In this document: positions 50,701-54,461 of the stretch, one piece after another
How positions within the stretch are numbered: position 1 is the first letter of the stretch
How the letters are laid out: every line of letters begins with the position of its first letter
Origin: Trileptium ribeirensis
Lineage: Eukaryota; Nematoda; Enoplea; Enoplida; Thoracostomopsidae
Assembly: GCA_030248225.1 (NCBI GenBank)
Contig: JASANE010001471.1
Location: 1 to 64,000, forward strand
Reading direction: 5' to 3'
Length of the DNA stretch: 64,000 nt
The notes under the pieces: model-generated
What the model saw: the letters and a program-made list of their open reading frames with translations, nothing else
What the model was told of the DNA's origin: nothing
Database searches by the model: none
Program-made: the position numbers and the translations under genes

Positions 50701-53650
50701 TTAATCCTGTCGTGTGGCCTATGCCAGCTTCGGCTTTCCGCAGCTTGGTAATTTTCAACTAGTGTCTTTTTTGGCAATTTGAATCGCAGCGAGCAATGCG
50801 ACTAGGGTTTTTCCTCAGGAGACCTAAATGAAACAATTATTTTGTCTGCCTGTGTCACGCACAACAGCTTCAGAAAGAGGTTTAAAACTTGCGTACAGTT
50901 TTTGTAAGATTAGTAATGTAAGAACCCATTAGAACAGTATGGTATAATCCCACCACAGTTATGCGTAAGTCCACTTTAGGTGCGTACACCATGGTTGTTC
51001 TTTTGTCAAAATCACGAACTGAGTCCTTCGCGTTCACATTTCTGACATCCGTATTATTCGCATTTTAGTGAACAAGCACTCTGCGGTCTACGGTGGAAAT
51101 TTGCGTACGCGCACTTTTCTCCAATTCGCATGGTTGTCCCCGTTCACTACATGACATGCAGAATCGGACAGCTATGTTCCATGTGCATATTATGGTAACT
51201 AAAAACTAAATTGGTAATTGCGTTTTTCCATTTTTCAGAAAAATGCTATGCTAAATCGCAAAATTAGACTGCGTCAGAACCTACATGCTACAGTACCCGC
51301 CAAAAATGACTGTCGCTCGCTCGCGCTCTCCCCCTCGCTCGCGACTCTCCCTCACTCGCGACTCGCTCGAAATAAATTTGTTCTAAAAATAGAATTTTCT
51401 ATTAATTTAAATAGTTGCGAAATCTCGAGCGAGCCACTCGCTCGCGACTCGCTCGAAATGCGACGGTCATTTTTGGCGAGTACTGTATATCACAAATCTT
51501 TGTTCGCGTACAATGATCGCTTTTACGACCCTGAACTGACTTGACAAAAGAACAACCCAAGTGTACGCACCTATTCACGGATTAGTAATAAAAAATGTGA
51601 ATTTCTTTCCGGCACACCGGTGCGCAACAGTTTCCTTTGTAGCTATACTCACAGACTTTCGTTCTATCTGTCAGATGGAATTCTCTCAGTAAGTAGCCTA
51701 TTTCAAACCTATTTAGGATTTTTAATAATTTAATAAAAATATTTAGTTACGGTTTCTCGGAGAGAAGCCACGAACTCCTGGTTTTGATGGCTTACCGATA
51801 GAACACTACATGCATCGCGATCTGACCAGATTGCGTCCTTCCGCGTCTGCGCTTGCACTTATCCGTGACTGTAGTTCTAAGAAAGCCTTAGAAATCTAAA
51901 ATACTGCGTCTGCAAAACCCAGTGGTTACGAAATAAACCGCCGTACTTACAAAATATGGTAGCCATATAATGCAATTCGCGTACCTATAAAATTGTGGAT
52001 TATCGATATTTCTCGGAGACAAATGAAAAATCCCCGATAAATGCGTTTGTGAGTGAAACGAACATAAACCATAATAATTTGCCGTTGCGTTCAAATCTGG
52101 GAGACTCAGATAATATTCGTGTTTTTGGTATTTTTTCGTACGACCTGGCTGTCCAGTAACTAAATTCTGGGTTTGTGTTCTGCAGAAACGTTTAAAAGAT
52201 TATAATCAGGACGCAGCGTAGCGTAGTGGAGATTGTGTGTTGCAGGTGTGAAAGCTTTTGAATTCCGTCTGTTTGTGTGATCCGCCATAACATAACTTGA
52301 CTTACGGATTTTAATGATCTTAGGCTGATTCTAACCTGCATAGTCGATTTACTGTACATCCCGATCGATTTTCGATTTGGGGTCTGCTTCTGGGGTCATT
52401 GTTCAAAATGAAGGCTTATTAGACCATTTTAGAATCATTCACGGAAGCAATGTTATTTCTATCTTAACTTAGAATTTTTTTCTGTGGTTGGTTTTATGTG
52501 ATATTAAAGTGTTAAATGCCGATGCCTCTTTTTTGTTTTCCGATTAAGGCTCCAGTTTTGGAGTTATGGGGTTTGGAGGTATGGCACCGTCGTGGTTCCG
52601 CGACCCAAAATTAGAAAATTTGTTCTGACATCCTGGGAGGTTGCAGAATTTCTCTTGGGGGTTTTCGGGCATTGCAAACTTATTGCCATTGCTGGTGTTG
52701 GTTTTACTCTGTGATCACCTATGGTTCCATGGGTCCGGTGGTATGGCGCCCCAGTCATTGGAGGTTAAAGGTCAAAAAGGGTTTTTACCAGTTTAGTACC
52801 ATTCACGGAAGCAAGGTTATTTTTATCTTAACTTTCGAATTTTTTATCTGGTTGGGTTTATTTAATAGTAAAACGATAAATGGCGATGCCACTTTTTTGT
52901 TTTTCGATTAAGGCCCCGGTTATGGGGTTTGAGGTATGGCACCATTGTGGTTCATTCATGCAAAATTCGAAAATTTGTTCTAACGTCCTTTGTGGCTGAA
53001 AAGTTTCACTGGGGCGTTTTCGGGCATGGAAAACTCATTGTCGGCGTTGATTTTGCTCTGTGATACCCTTGGTTTCAAGGCTACGGGAGTATAGCGCTCC
53101 AAGGTTTAAGGTCAAATGACAAAATGAGGGCTTTTACCTCATTTTAGTACCCTTCACGGAAGCAAGGTTATTTTTATCTTAACTTTCGAATTTTTTTCTC
53201 TACTTGGTTATATTTCACAGTGAAATAATAAATGCCGATGCCTCTTTTTATTTTTCGGAGGGCTGTTGACAGTCCATAAACACGGTTCCAACTTTTCCCA
53301 GTCTTACTTTTTCACGGTCGTGAAATAACAACAAAGCGCTCAATTAAATGCTAAATTAAATTCAATCTCTCAGCCTTAAACAAACATGTTTTACAAATAA
53401 TTTTGTTTTTTAATTTCAGACCACTCCGGGTTGTCACATATCGTCGCCGCCTATTCTAAAAACAACTGGAGTTGGAATGCCAGAGATTGTGCACCAGGAT
53501 TTGAAAACACCTTTTGGTCGACCTAAAATTGACGATCAGTCAGGTTGGAAAACAACCGCACCGTCGTCTGCAGCTGCAATGGTTCCTGTAATTTCGACAA
53601 TGCCCTCAGTGGCATATGGAATAATTGCTCCAACTAGCAATACATGTTAA
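2605..53650 (+). CDS. Mondo: Mondo/ChREBP-type glucose-sensing transcription factor, 15 exons (gene span)
   Basis: Mondo proteins (MLXIP/MondoA and MLXIPL/ChREBP in mammals) shuttle between cytoplasm and nucleus, respond to glucose-6-phosphate and, paired with Mlx, activate carbohydrate-response genes. The predicted join is 2605-2706, 4437-4609, 8204-8307, 9397-9467, 10989-11114, 13529-13694, 15993-16073, 17376-17545, 27156-27530, 32269-32655, 39355-39741, 43040-43417, 48308-48712, 50400-50747 and 53420-53650. All junctions are GT-AG and phases match throughout, leaving 1167 codons before TAA. Exons 1-7 carry the Mondo conserved regions in the correct order: INSGHFMAS, LTKLCNYFNLAY, RLNNVIWRAWQIQ, VILEGMYWKRRYE and FIQPGLVQLQPSLED. 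This identification comes from remembered family motifs, not a database search. Exons 10-15 are copies of one duplicated exon. The C-terminal bHLH-zipper is absent from the window, so the 3' end is unresolved. Identity of the N-terminal half is very likely; the exact chain of exons 9-15 is inference. Confidence 0.87.
4437..4609 (+). CDS. Mondo: Mondo exon 2 (conserved region II, export-signal helix)
   Basis: The exon begins in phase 0 after TTTTTTTAG and ends in phase 2 before GTAAAT. An acidic, Pro-containing stretch precedes DLSLTKLCNYFNLAY, which matches the family pattern SLTKLFECMTLAYSG. In ChREBP that segment includes a leucine-rich nuclear export signal. The last two bases pair with the first base of exon 3 to make a codon just before the PKWKNF motif, as in the family. 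Confidence 0.88.
4741..4925. repeat. Dispersed ACGTTCGTTTG repeat, copy 1
   Basis: Rich in the words ACGTTCGTTTGT and ACTAACxTTxTTACG, it matches the complement of about 47035-47280, including CAGTAACG, TGCACAAAAAAA and CTAAAATACGAC in the same order. No coding capacity was seen. Confidence 0.6.
5745..5935. repeat. Dispersed GAGAAATTCGGT repeat, copy 1
   Basis: This contains GCGAGAAATTCGGTCTCTCC, CTGGGGGACC and TTACAATAATAATGCACATC. The same words in the same order occur at 13885-14035. Unclassified repeat. Confidence 0.55.
6110..6490. repeat. Relative of the TGGCCTGTCCACAG element, opposite orientation
   Basis: Words CCACCATGTTC, TTTCCCCCGAGAATGAACAT and GGAGGGCTGTGGA parallel the complement of 43760-44080. 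The ends are decayed. Confidence 0.45.
6605..8075 (-). mobile_element. L2-like non-LTR retrotransposon remnant
   Basis: On the minus strand the LINE order is clear: QCALDPIPMHF near 8040, VGLDLSAAFDTVDHKILLSR near 7650, QSSVLGPILFNMYMTPLADI near 7460, a YTDDI active-site block near 7380, and RIDYCNSLLYGLSDVSLKPV with TRTRKYDHITP near 6900-7010. These are characteristic of L2/CR1-group elements. The frame is broken at least at about 7100 and 7730-7890. The usual YADD reads YTDD. It lies in Mondo intron 2. Confidence 0.85.
8204..8307 (+). CDS. Mondo: Mondo exon 3 (conserved region III core)
   Basis: This short exon lies between a TTGTAG acceptor and a GTAAGT donor. It encodes PKWKNFTGMKL and RLNNVIWRAWQIQ, nearly identical to the PKWKNFKGL and RLNNAIWRAWYIQY signatures that are specific to Mondo proteins. 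In mammals this region contacts 14-3-3 and takes part in the low-glucose inhibitory domain. This exon is the strongest single identifier of the gene. Confidence 0.93.
9397..9467 (+). CDS. Mondo: Mondo exon 4
   Basis: This 71-base exon lies between a TTTTTAG acceptor and a GTAAGT donor, entering in phase 1 and leaving in phase 0. It encodes KPKYCFFAVPEEGTYW, aligning with the family segment KSPVCGFVTPLQG that directly follows the WRAWYIQ motif. It has no meaning alone, but frame and position fit exactly between exons 3 and 5. Confidence 0.86.
10989..11114 (+). CDS. Mondo: Mondo exon 5 (conserved region IV with basic cluster)
   Basis: This 42-codon exon is phase 0 at both ends (TATTTCAG acceptor, GTAAGA donor). 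VILEGMYWKRRYETVV and EYSRWRHYNHRRRRFKNK correspond to the family's AVVLEGNYWKRRIEVVM and EYHKWRIYYKKRLRK. The clustered Arg/Lys residues match the nuclear-localisation region of ChREBP and MondoA. Confidence 0.92.
11350..11990. repeat. Dispersed repeat X, copy 1
   Basis: Shared, diverged words link this to 15050-15560 and 45230-46210: TAAGGTTGxGCCGA, GGTCAAATTTTxTCxxxxTT, GGATGCGCACxAATTTTTT, CAATGGGTCAAATTAAAAAA and CTCGCGAAC. It is non-coding as far as can be seen. Confidence 0.6.
12800..13112. repeat. Two monomers of an about 165-bp tandem repeat
   Basis: Two adjacent units share TTGGxCATTCTAGTxxCTTTGTGA, TATCTACGTATTTTTGGAT and a GGATCGCCCAxxxT-type end. The unit start falls near 12800 and 12965. 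Related monomers form a longer array at 46236-47005. In both places the array lies downstream of dispersed repeat X, so array and repeat probably belong to one mobile unit. Confidence 0.65.
13529..13694 (+). CDS. Mondo: Mondo exon 6 (acidic, GRACE start)
   Basis: The exon runs from an ATCTTATAG acceptor to a GTAAAG donor, entering in phase 0 and leaving in phase 1. It has an acidic stretch (DDDEFSNFF) followed by DTLFQSLNQPYMFPNPKE, which fits the family pattern of DTLF...PFxFPxPRE that opens the glucose-response activation element. Confidence 0.87.
13885..14035. repeat. Dispersed GAGAAATTCGGT repeat, copy 2
   Basis: It carries ACCGAGAAATTCGGTTTCCC, ACTGGGGGACACC and ATAATAATAATGCATATTA, in the same order as at 5745-5935. 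It lies just upstream of another repeat copy at 14060. Confidence 0.55.
14060..14400. repeat. Dispersed repeat, GCCxGGGGGC family, inverted copy
   Basis: This is the reverse orientation of the copies at 2262-2460 and 18005-18330: GACTGATTGGAAACAAAATT mirrors the fragment after the GGGCTCCC word in the other copies. It contains repeated TGAACCxGGG and TTTTGCCAGxGG words. Confidence 0.55.
15050..15560. repeat. Dispersed repeat X, copy 2
   Basis: This copy has CGGAAAGGAGTCGAAA, TTAAATTAGGTACCAGTCGA and GAGCCGAGTTATTGCC, lining up with 45420-45640 (GGAAAGGAGTCAAA, TTAAATTTAGTGCCAGTCGA, GAGCCGAGTTACGGCC). Confidence 0.65.
15993..16073 (+). CDS. Mondo: Mondo exon 7 (conserved region V)
   Basis: This 27-codon exon begins after CTTTTCAG and ends before GTATGT. 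FIQPGLVQLQPSLEDIM is a near match to the family segment ADxIQPSLxQLQPNLDDLMD, in the glucose-response conserved element. It enters and leaves in phase 1, so skipping it would keep the frame. Confidence 0.9.
16247..16733. mobile_element. 0.49 kb inverted-repeat DNA element (MITE) in Mondo intron 7
   Basis: The two ends are inverted copies over about 40 bases: the left begins ATGCGCGACTAAACTTAAAA, then GACCCCGGCAACCATCCTGT; the right end read in reverse gives ATGCGGAAGTAAACTTAAGG, then GACCCCGCCAACCATCCTAT. No transposase was seen and no convincing target duplication was found at these limits. Confidence 0.75.
17376..17545 (+). CDS. Mondo: Mondo exon 8 (Ser/Thr/Asn-rich linker)
   Basis: The exon follows TGTTTTAG and ends in phase 0 before GTACGT. 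It is rich in Asp, Asn, Ser and Thr and ends with a short hydrophobic run (SGVLNRAIDASSLGL). No family motif is recognised, but the phase joins exon 7 exactly. It is followed by the longest intron of the gene, about 9.6 kb. Confidence 0.76.
18005..18330. repeat. Dispersed repeat, GCCxGGGGGC family, copy 3
   Basis: It carries GCCCCCTGGCATTTTC and TTGGGCTCCCACAGTTCATC, as in the copy at 2262-2460, and shares AGTGTTTCTGACA and TGGCAGTGTTTC with the complement of 14150-14180. Confidence 0.55.
18600..19325. mobile_element. Possible inverted-repeat element
   Basis: The left edge has ATCCTTTCAGCTATGCCCCC; the right edge read in reverse has GGTCCTTTCGGCTAGCCCCT. Ends of this type resemble those of the hAT-like element at 38066. 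The match is imperfect and target duplications were not found. Confidence 0.4.
19834..21754. mobile_element. hAT-like foldback element, interrupted by a nested element
   Basis: The left end GGTTCTTTTCCGTTATCCCT is mirrored at the right by GGGATAACGGAAAAGA, but that end is cut after AAAAGA by the 1.58 kb element at 20171. Its last bases (AAGAACC) reappear beyond the nested element, at 21748-21754. The outer element without the insert is about 340 bp. The flanks (AAACTATT and CTAGTGGC) are not duplicates of each other. Confidence 0.72.
20171..21747. mobile_element. G-run DNA element, copy A (1577 bp), 4-bp target duplication
   Basis: The terminal inverted repeat is GGGTCATTTCACGCTACGAT, read in reverse at the right end with a few changes. 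Flanks are AAGA at 20167-20170 and AAGA at 21748-21751. Inside are several short TGGTCGGGGGG...GGTAAA boxes (near 20671, 20831, 20981, 21001, 21150 and 21332), with the mirror image near 21700. There is no transposase frame. Copy B at 28875-30440 is very similar along its whole length. The superfamily is not assigned; 4-bp duplications occur for example in Sola elements. Confidence 0.88.
21859..22036. mobile_element. TA-flanked MITE (CAGTACTCGCC family)
   Basis: Ends CAGTACCCCCCAAAAATGAC and the reverse of GTCATTTTTGGCGAGTACTG, each next to TA. Inside are runs of CGCTCGCTCG on the left, their complement on the right and an AT-rich centre (AATAGAATTTTCTATTAATT). The whole can fold as a hairpin. 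The ends and TA flanks suit Tc1/mariner-type transposases. Confidence 0.88.
24254..24409. mobile_element. Diverged MITE of the CAGTACTCGCC family
   Basis: The left end TACAGTACTCGCAAGAAATG and a right part with GCGAGTACTTAG then TTTCTGGAAAGTACTG match the family. The inner AGCAAATTTxTTTCGAGCGAG is recognisable. It is older than the copies at 27582 and 51289. Confidence 0.65.
26240..26660. repeat. Dispersed repeat W, inverted copy
   Basis: Words here are the complement of 31640-32060: TTTGGCGCCAAAATTTTACC mirrors AATTTTGGCACCAAAATTGC, and TTGAAATTTATAAATCACAA mirrors TTGTGATTTTTATAAATTTC. A third copy is at 44880-45250. Confidence 0.65.
27156..27530 (+). CDS. Mondo: Mondo exon 9 (Thr-rich)
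   Basis: This 125-codon open exon is phase 0 at both ends. It is rich in Ser and Thr and contains a run of ACN codons encoding Thr residues near 27330-27350. The acceptor used here is TGCAG at 27155. The better-looking CCTGCACAG at 27139 would put a stop codon in the phase 0 frame after ten codons. It ends at AAG before GTTAGT. No family domain is recognised; it lies where Mondo proteins have a poorly conserved Ser/Thr/Pro-rich middle region. Confidence 0.6.
27582..27760. mobile_element. TA-flanked MITE (CAGTACTCGCC family)
   Basis: A clean copy: TACAGTACTCGCCAAAAATG at the left and, in reverse, TACAGTACCCGCCAAAAATG at the right. The internal GCGAGCGAGTCGC runs are paired across the AT-rich centre. 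It lies 50 bp after the donor of Mondo exon 9. Confidence 0.9.
27954..28079. mobile_element. Short MITE of the same family
   Basis: Ends TACGGTATCCGCCAAAAATG and, in reverse, TACCGTACTCGACACAAATG. The body has lost much of the CGCTCG run. It lies beside the copy at 27582, between repeated TAGTGGTGGGTGTCGG words. Confidence 0.8.
28468..28631. mobile_element. Old MITE of the same family
   Basis: TACAATACTCGCTACAATTG at the left and a right end with TTGTAGCAAGTATTCTGT show the inverted ends, much decayed. GCTCGCTAG and TTTGCTTGCTGCTTACTCG correspond to the GC-rich arms. Confidence 0.55.
28875..30440. mobile_element. G-run DNA element, copy B (1566 bp), 4-bp target duplication
   Basis: Same ends and body as 20171-21747, in the same orientation, flanked by TTTG at 28871-28874 and TTTG at 30441-30444. 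G-run boxes are near 29396, 29559, 29708, 29857 and 30032, with the C-run mirror near 30399. A box present twice in copy A (20981 and 21001) is single here. Small open frames in both copies are chance matches. Confidence 0.9.
31380..32060. repeat. Dispersed repeat W, copy 2
   Basis: GGTGAACAATGGAAT, TAAACACAACA, GTTCCATTGATTTAATCC and CGGTGCCAGTGCAACATT match 45085-45210 (GGTGAACAATGGAAT, TAAACACAACAC, GTTTCATTGTTTTAACAC, CGGTGCTGGAGCAACATT). Upstream, 30960-31360 and 44430-44870 also resemble each other, so the full unit may be about 1 kb. Confidence 0.65.
32269..32655 (+). CDS. Mondo: Mondo exon 10, duplicated-exon copy 1
   Basis: This exon has 129 codons, phase 0 at both ends, between CATTTCAG and GTAATT. 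It opens with NTPGLHIPTP, has EHVLKD in its first third and VPVISTHPSATYD near the middle, and closes with VAWRVPVSAFHRL. These four landmarks recur in the next exons, which shows they arose by duplication. It is rich in Ser and Thr and no known domain is recognised. Confidence 0.74.
32656..34480 (+). other. Mondo intron, no features recognised
   Basis: AT-rich intron between duplicated-exon copies 1 and 2, upstream of the LINE at about 34.7 kb. The short open frame at 33278-33505 has no recognisable motif. No clear inverted-repeat element was found. Confidence 0.6.
36776..37610. repeat. A/C-only low-complexity tract (about 830 bp)
   Basis: The + strand passes from A-rich (36780-36900) through A/C/G sequence with little T to almost pure A and C with runs of C (37320-37600). 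The opposite strand gives apparent long Phe/Cys/Val/Trp frames, which are artefacts of composition. It sits inside the RNase H region of the LINE. Confidence 0.9.
38066..38603. mobile_element. hAT-like foldback MITE (538 bp) with 8-bp target duplication
   Basis: The left end GGTTGTTTTCCATTATCCCT and the right end, in reverse GGTTCTTTTCCATTATCCCC, are inverted copies that continue inward (GTTTGCCCxAAAATGGTCAG). The 8-bp flanks are identical: GAAATTCT at 38058-38065 and at 38604-38611. There is no transposase. It is inserted in the 3' part of the LINE. Confidence 0.92.
39355..39741 (+). CDS. Mondo: Mondo exon 11, duplicated-exon copy 2
   Basis: This exon also has 129 codons, phase 0 at both ends (TTTTAG acceptor, GTAATT donor). 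GTLEQVLKEHSPRVRLENQ and PVPVSAFHRL make it closest to copies 1 and 4. The start has changed (NSSALLTYAPTP in place of NTPGLHIPTP), but position and phase are kept. An intact reading frame among heavily decayed neighbouring repeats suggests selection. Confidence 0.74.
39742..43039 (+). other. Mondo intron between copies 2 and 3, no gene recognised
   Basis: Apart from a 27-bp tandem pair (GTTCGATTCAATGGCATTTA and the following AACCGAGCA, at 40070-40127), nothing was recognised. Open frames at 40365-40727 and 42324-42551 carry no motif known to me. Confidence 0.6.
43040..43417 (+). CDS. Mondo: Mondo exon 12, duplicated-exon copy 3
   Basis: This exon has 126 codons, phase 0 at both ends, between ACATTTCAG and GTAATT. 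It opens NTQGL, carries GILDQATKESCTRAKLEGQ where copies 2 and 4 have GTLEQVLKEH, and ends VAWPLPASAFHSL. The segment NEPLVKMQ near its last third is shared with copy 5 (NEPLVKPL), so copies 3 and 5 form a subgroup. Confidence 0.74.
43766..44104. mobile_element. 0.34 kb inverted-repeat element (TGGCCTGTCCACAG ends)
   Basis: A perfect 14-bp inverted repeat, TGGCCTGTCCACAG at the left and its mirror at the right end. A related single end, GACCTGTCCACAG, is at 43588. The interior has ATTCTCGGGAGAAAT and GAACATGGGGG words that also occur, inverted, at 6110-6490. A clear target duplication was not found. Confidence 0.72.
44880..45250. repeat. Dispersed repeat W, copy 3
   Basis: Matches 31640-31860 in the same orientation. 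It is followed directly by dispersed repeat X, so W and X may be two parts of one larger element. Confidence 0.6.
45230..46210. repeat. Dispersed repeat X, copy 3
   Basis: The fullest copy. The left edge CGGAGAGAAACCACGAACCC recurs at 51755 (CGGAGAGAAGCCACGAACTC). The body matches 15050-15560, and the right half matches 11500-11990. Confidence 0.65.
46236..47005. repeat. Tandem array of an about 120-165 bp unit
   Basis: Four units, marked by TGACTTTGTGxxCACTATTT near 46273, 46569, 46718 and 46883, and by CGATTTTTCGTATCTGGCTC near their ends. Related monomers occur at 12800-13112. A MITE (46305-46483) interrupts the first unit. Confidence 0.75.
46305..46483. mobile_element. TA-flanked MITE inside a tandem-repeat unit
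   Basis: The left end TACAGTACCCGCCAAAAATG and the right mirror GTACTGTA. A sister unit without the insert reads CCAGTACCTAGCTACC (46738-46753); here the same words are CCAGTACCTAGCTA, then the element, then CC. This empty-site comparison fixes the element's ends and its TA duplication. Confidence 0.93.
47035..47280. repeat. Dispersed ACGTTCGTTTG repeat, inverted copy
   Basis: The complement of this stretch matches 4741-4925. It contains many near-palindromic GTTTACAAACG and AACGTTCGTTTATAAAC words. Confidence 0.6.
47295..47405. mobile_element. Short MITE of the CAGTACTCGCC family
   Basis: TACAACATTCGCCAAATATG at the left and TTCTGGCGAGTACTGTA at the right. The AT-rich centre has been lost. 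A smaller remnant of the family lies at about 48036-48103. Confidence 0.7.
48308..48712 (+). CDS. Mondo: Mondo exon 13, duplicated-exon copy 4
   Basis: This is the longest copy at 135 codons, phase 0 at both ends, between AAATTTCAG and GTAAAT. It has NAPGLHLPTP, GTLEQVLKEHCTRVRLESQ, VPLISTPSST and LAWPMPVSAFHKL. Its first half is very close to copy 2, pointing to a more recent shared origin of those two. Confidence 0.75.
49000..49180. mobile_element. TA-flanked mariner-type MITE (CAGTCGsGGCCAAA ends)
   Basis: The left end TACAGTCGGGACCAAATATA and the right end, in reverse TACAGTCGCGGCCAAAAATA, are followed inward by mirrored AATTTCGAT words. TA at both outer edges and CAGTxxxGGCCAAA ends are typical of Tc1/mariner elements. 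It is a different family from the CAGTACTCGCC MITEs. Confidence 0.82.
50400..50747 (+). CDS. Mondo: Mondo exon 14, duplicated-exon copy 5
   Basis: This copy has 116 codons, phase 0 at both ends, between AATTCCAG and GTAATT. It opens AAPGFRISAP, lacks a clear GTLEQVLKEH segment, and keeps VPVISTSSQPS, NEPLVKPL and VVWPMPASAFRSL. The shorter length comes from loss in the first third. Confidence 0.73.
51289..51487. mobile_element. TA-flanked MITE (CAGTACTCGCC family), best-preserved copy
   Basis: TACAGTACCCGCCAAAAATG at the left and, in reverse, TACAGTACTCGCCAAAAATG at the right. The arms hold CGCTCGCTCGCG-type runs, and the centre AATAGAATTTTCTATTAATT is identical to that of the copies at 21859 and 27582. 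Confidence 0.92.
52375..53270. repeat. Tandem repeat, about 360-bp unit, 2.5 copies
   Basis: ATTCACGGAAGCAA followed by GTTATTTxTATCTTAACTT recurs near 52436, 52800 and 53155. Between these, GGCACCxTxGTGGTTC, AAAATTTGTTCTxACxTCCT and GGTTTTACTCTGTGAT recur in order. It lies between duplicated-exon copies 5 and 6. Confidence 0.87.
53420..53650 (+). CDS. Mondo: Mondo exon 15, duplicated-exon copy 6, truncated by a stop
   Basis: After a TAATTTCAG acceptor the frame reads TTPGCHISSPP and later MVPVISTMPSVAYG, then reaches TAA at 53648, 76 codons in. The second half with the AWPMPVSAFHRL ending is missing; a 142-bp minisatellite begins where it should be. It could be a true last exon giving a Mondo protein without a DNA-binding domain (an AATAAA lies near 53690), or a dead copy that is skipped. 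Which applies cannot be told from sequence. Confidence 0.6.
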   Translation, partial: TTPGCHISSPPILKTTGVGMPEIVHQDLKTPFGRPKIDDQSGWKTTAPSSAAAMVPVISTMPSVAYGIIAPTSNTC

Positions 53651-53659
53651 GACCATACG

Positions 53660-54400
53660 ATATTGCTCCAAGCTAATCAATTTTGATTAATAAATCTGTA
53701 GTTAGTAAATTACAAATTAAACGAAGTAGCAGTCGATTGAGAACGCCAACGTATGAGTGGTGCAATACCAAGATCAAAATAAACTTGAGGGGATAATCGA
53801 ATGAAACTCCAAGCTAATCAATTTTGATTGATAAATCTATAGTCAGTAAAGTACAAATTAAACGAAGCAGCAGACGATTGAGCATGCCAACGTATGAGTG
53901 CTGCAGTAGCAGGATCAAAATGAACTTGAGGTGATAATCGAACGAAACTCCAAACTAATCAATTTTGATTAATAAATCTGTAGCCAGTAAAGTGCAAATT
54001 AAAAGAACCAACAGTCGATTGAGAATGCCAACGTATGAGTGCTGCAGTAGCAAGATCAAAATGAACTTGAGGTGATAATCGGATGAAACTCCAAGCTAAT
54101 CAATTTTGATTAATAAATCTGTAGTTAGTAAATTACAAATTAAACGAAGCAGCAGTCGGCTAAGAATGCCAACGTATGAGTGCTGCAGCAGCAAGATCAA
54201 AATGAACTTGAGGTGATAATCGAATGAAACTCTAAGCTAATACATTTTGATTAATAAATCTGTAGCCAGTAAAGTGCACATTAAGCGAAGCAGCAATCGA
54301 GTGAGAATGCTAACGTGTGAGTGCTGCGGTAGCAAGATCAAAATGAACTTGACGTGATCATCTAATGAATATGCAAGCTAATCAATTTTGGCACGGCATG
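53660..54400. repeat. 142-bp minisatellite, about 5 copies
   Basis: Each unit begins near CTCCAAGCTAATCAATTTTG and ends with ATGAACTTGAGGTGATAATC. Unit starts are near 53665, 53807, 53948, 54089 and 54231, with a partial sixth near 54371. The array fills the space between the stop of Mondo exon 15 and the proposed amylase start. Confidence 0.92.
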
Positions 54401-54432
54401 GACAGAGTAAAAACTATATACAATTCGCGCAG

Positions 54433-54461
54433 ATGTTTAGACTAAGTCTTTTCGCCGTCTT
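54433..54461 (+). CDS. Amy: Amylase exon 1 (start of signal peptide, tentative)
   Basis: ATG followed by MFRLSLFAV, with a GTGAAA donor after 29 coding bases. A 56-bp intron ending TTTTTAAG joins it in frame to exon 2. The result begins with Met, Arg and a hydrophobic run, as a secretion signal should, but the hydrophobic part is short. The true first exon could lie elsewhere. Confidence 0.45.
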
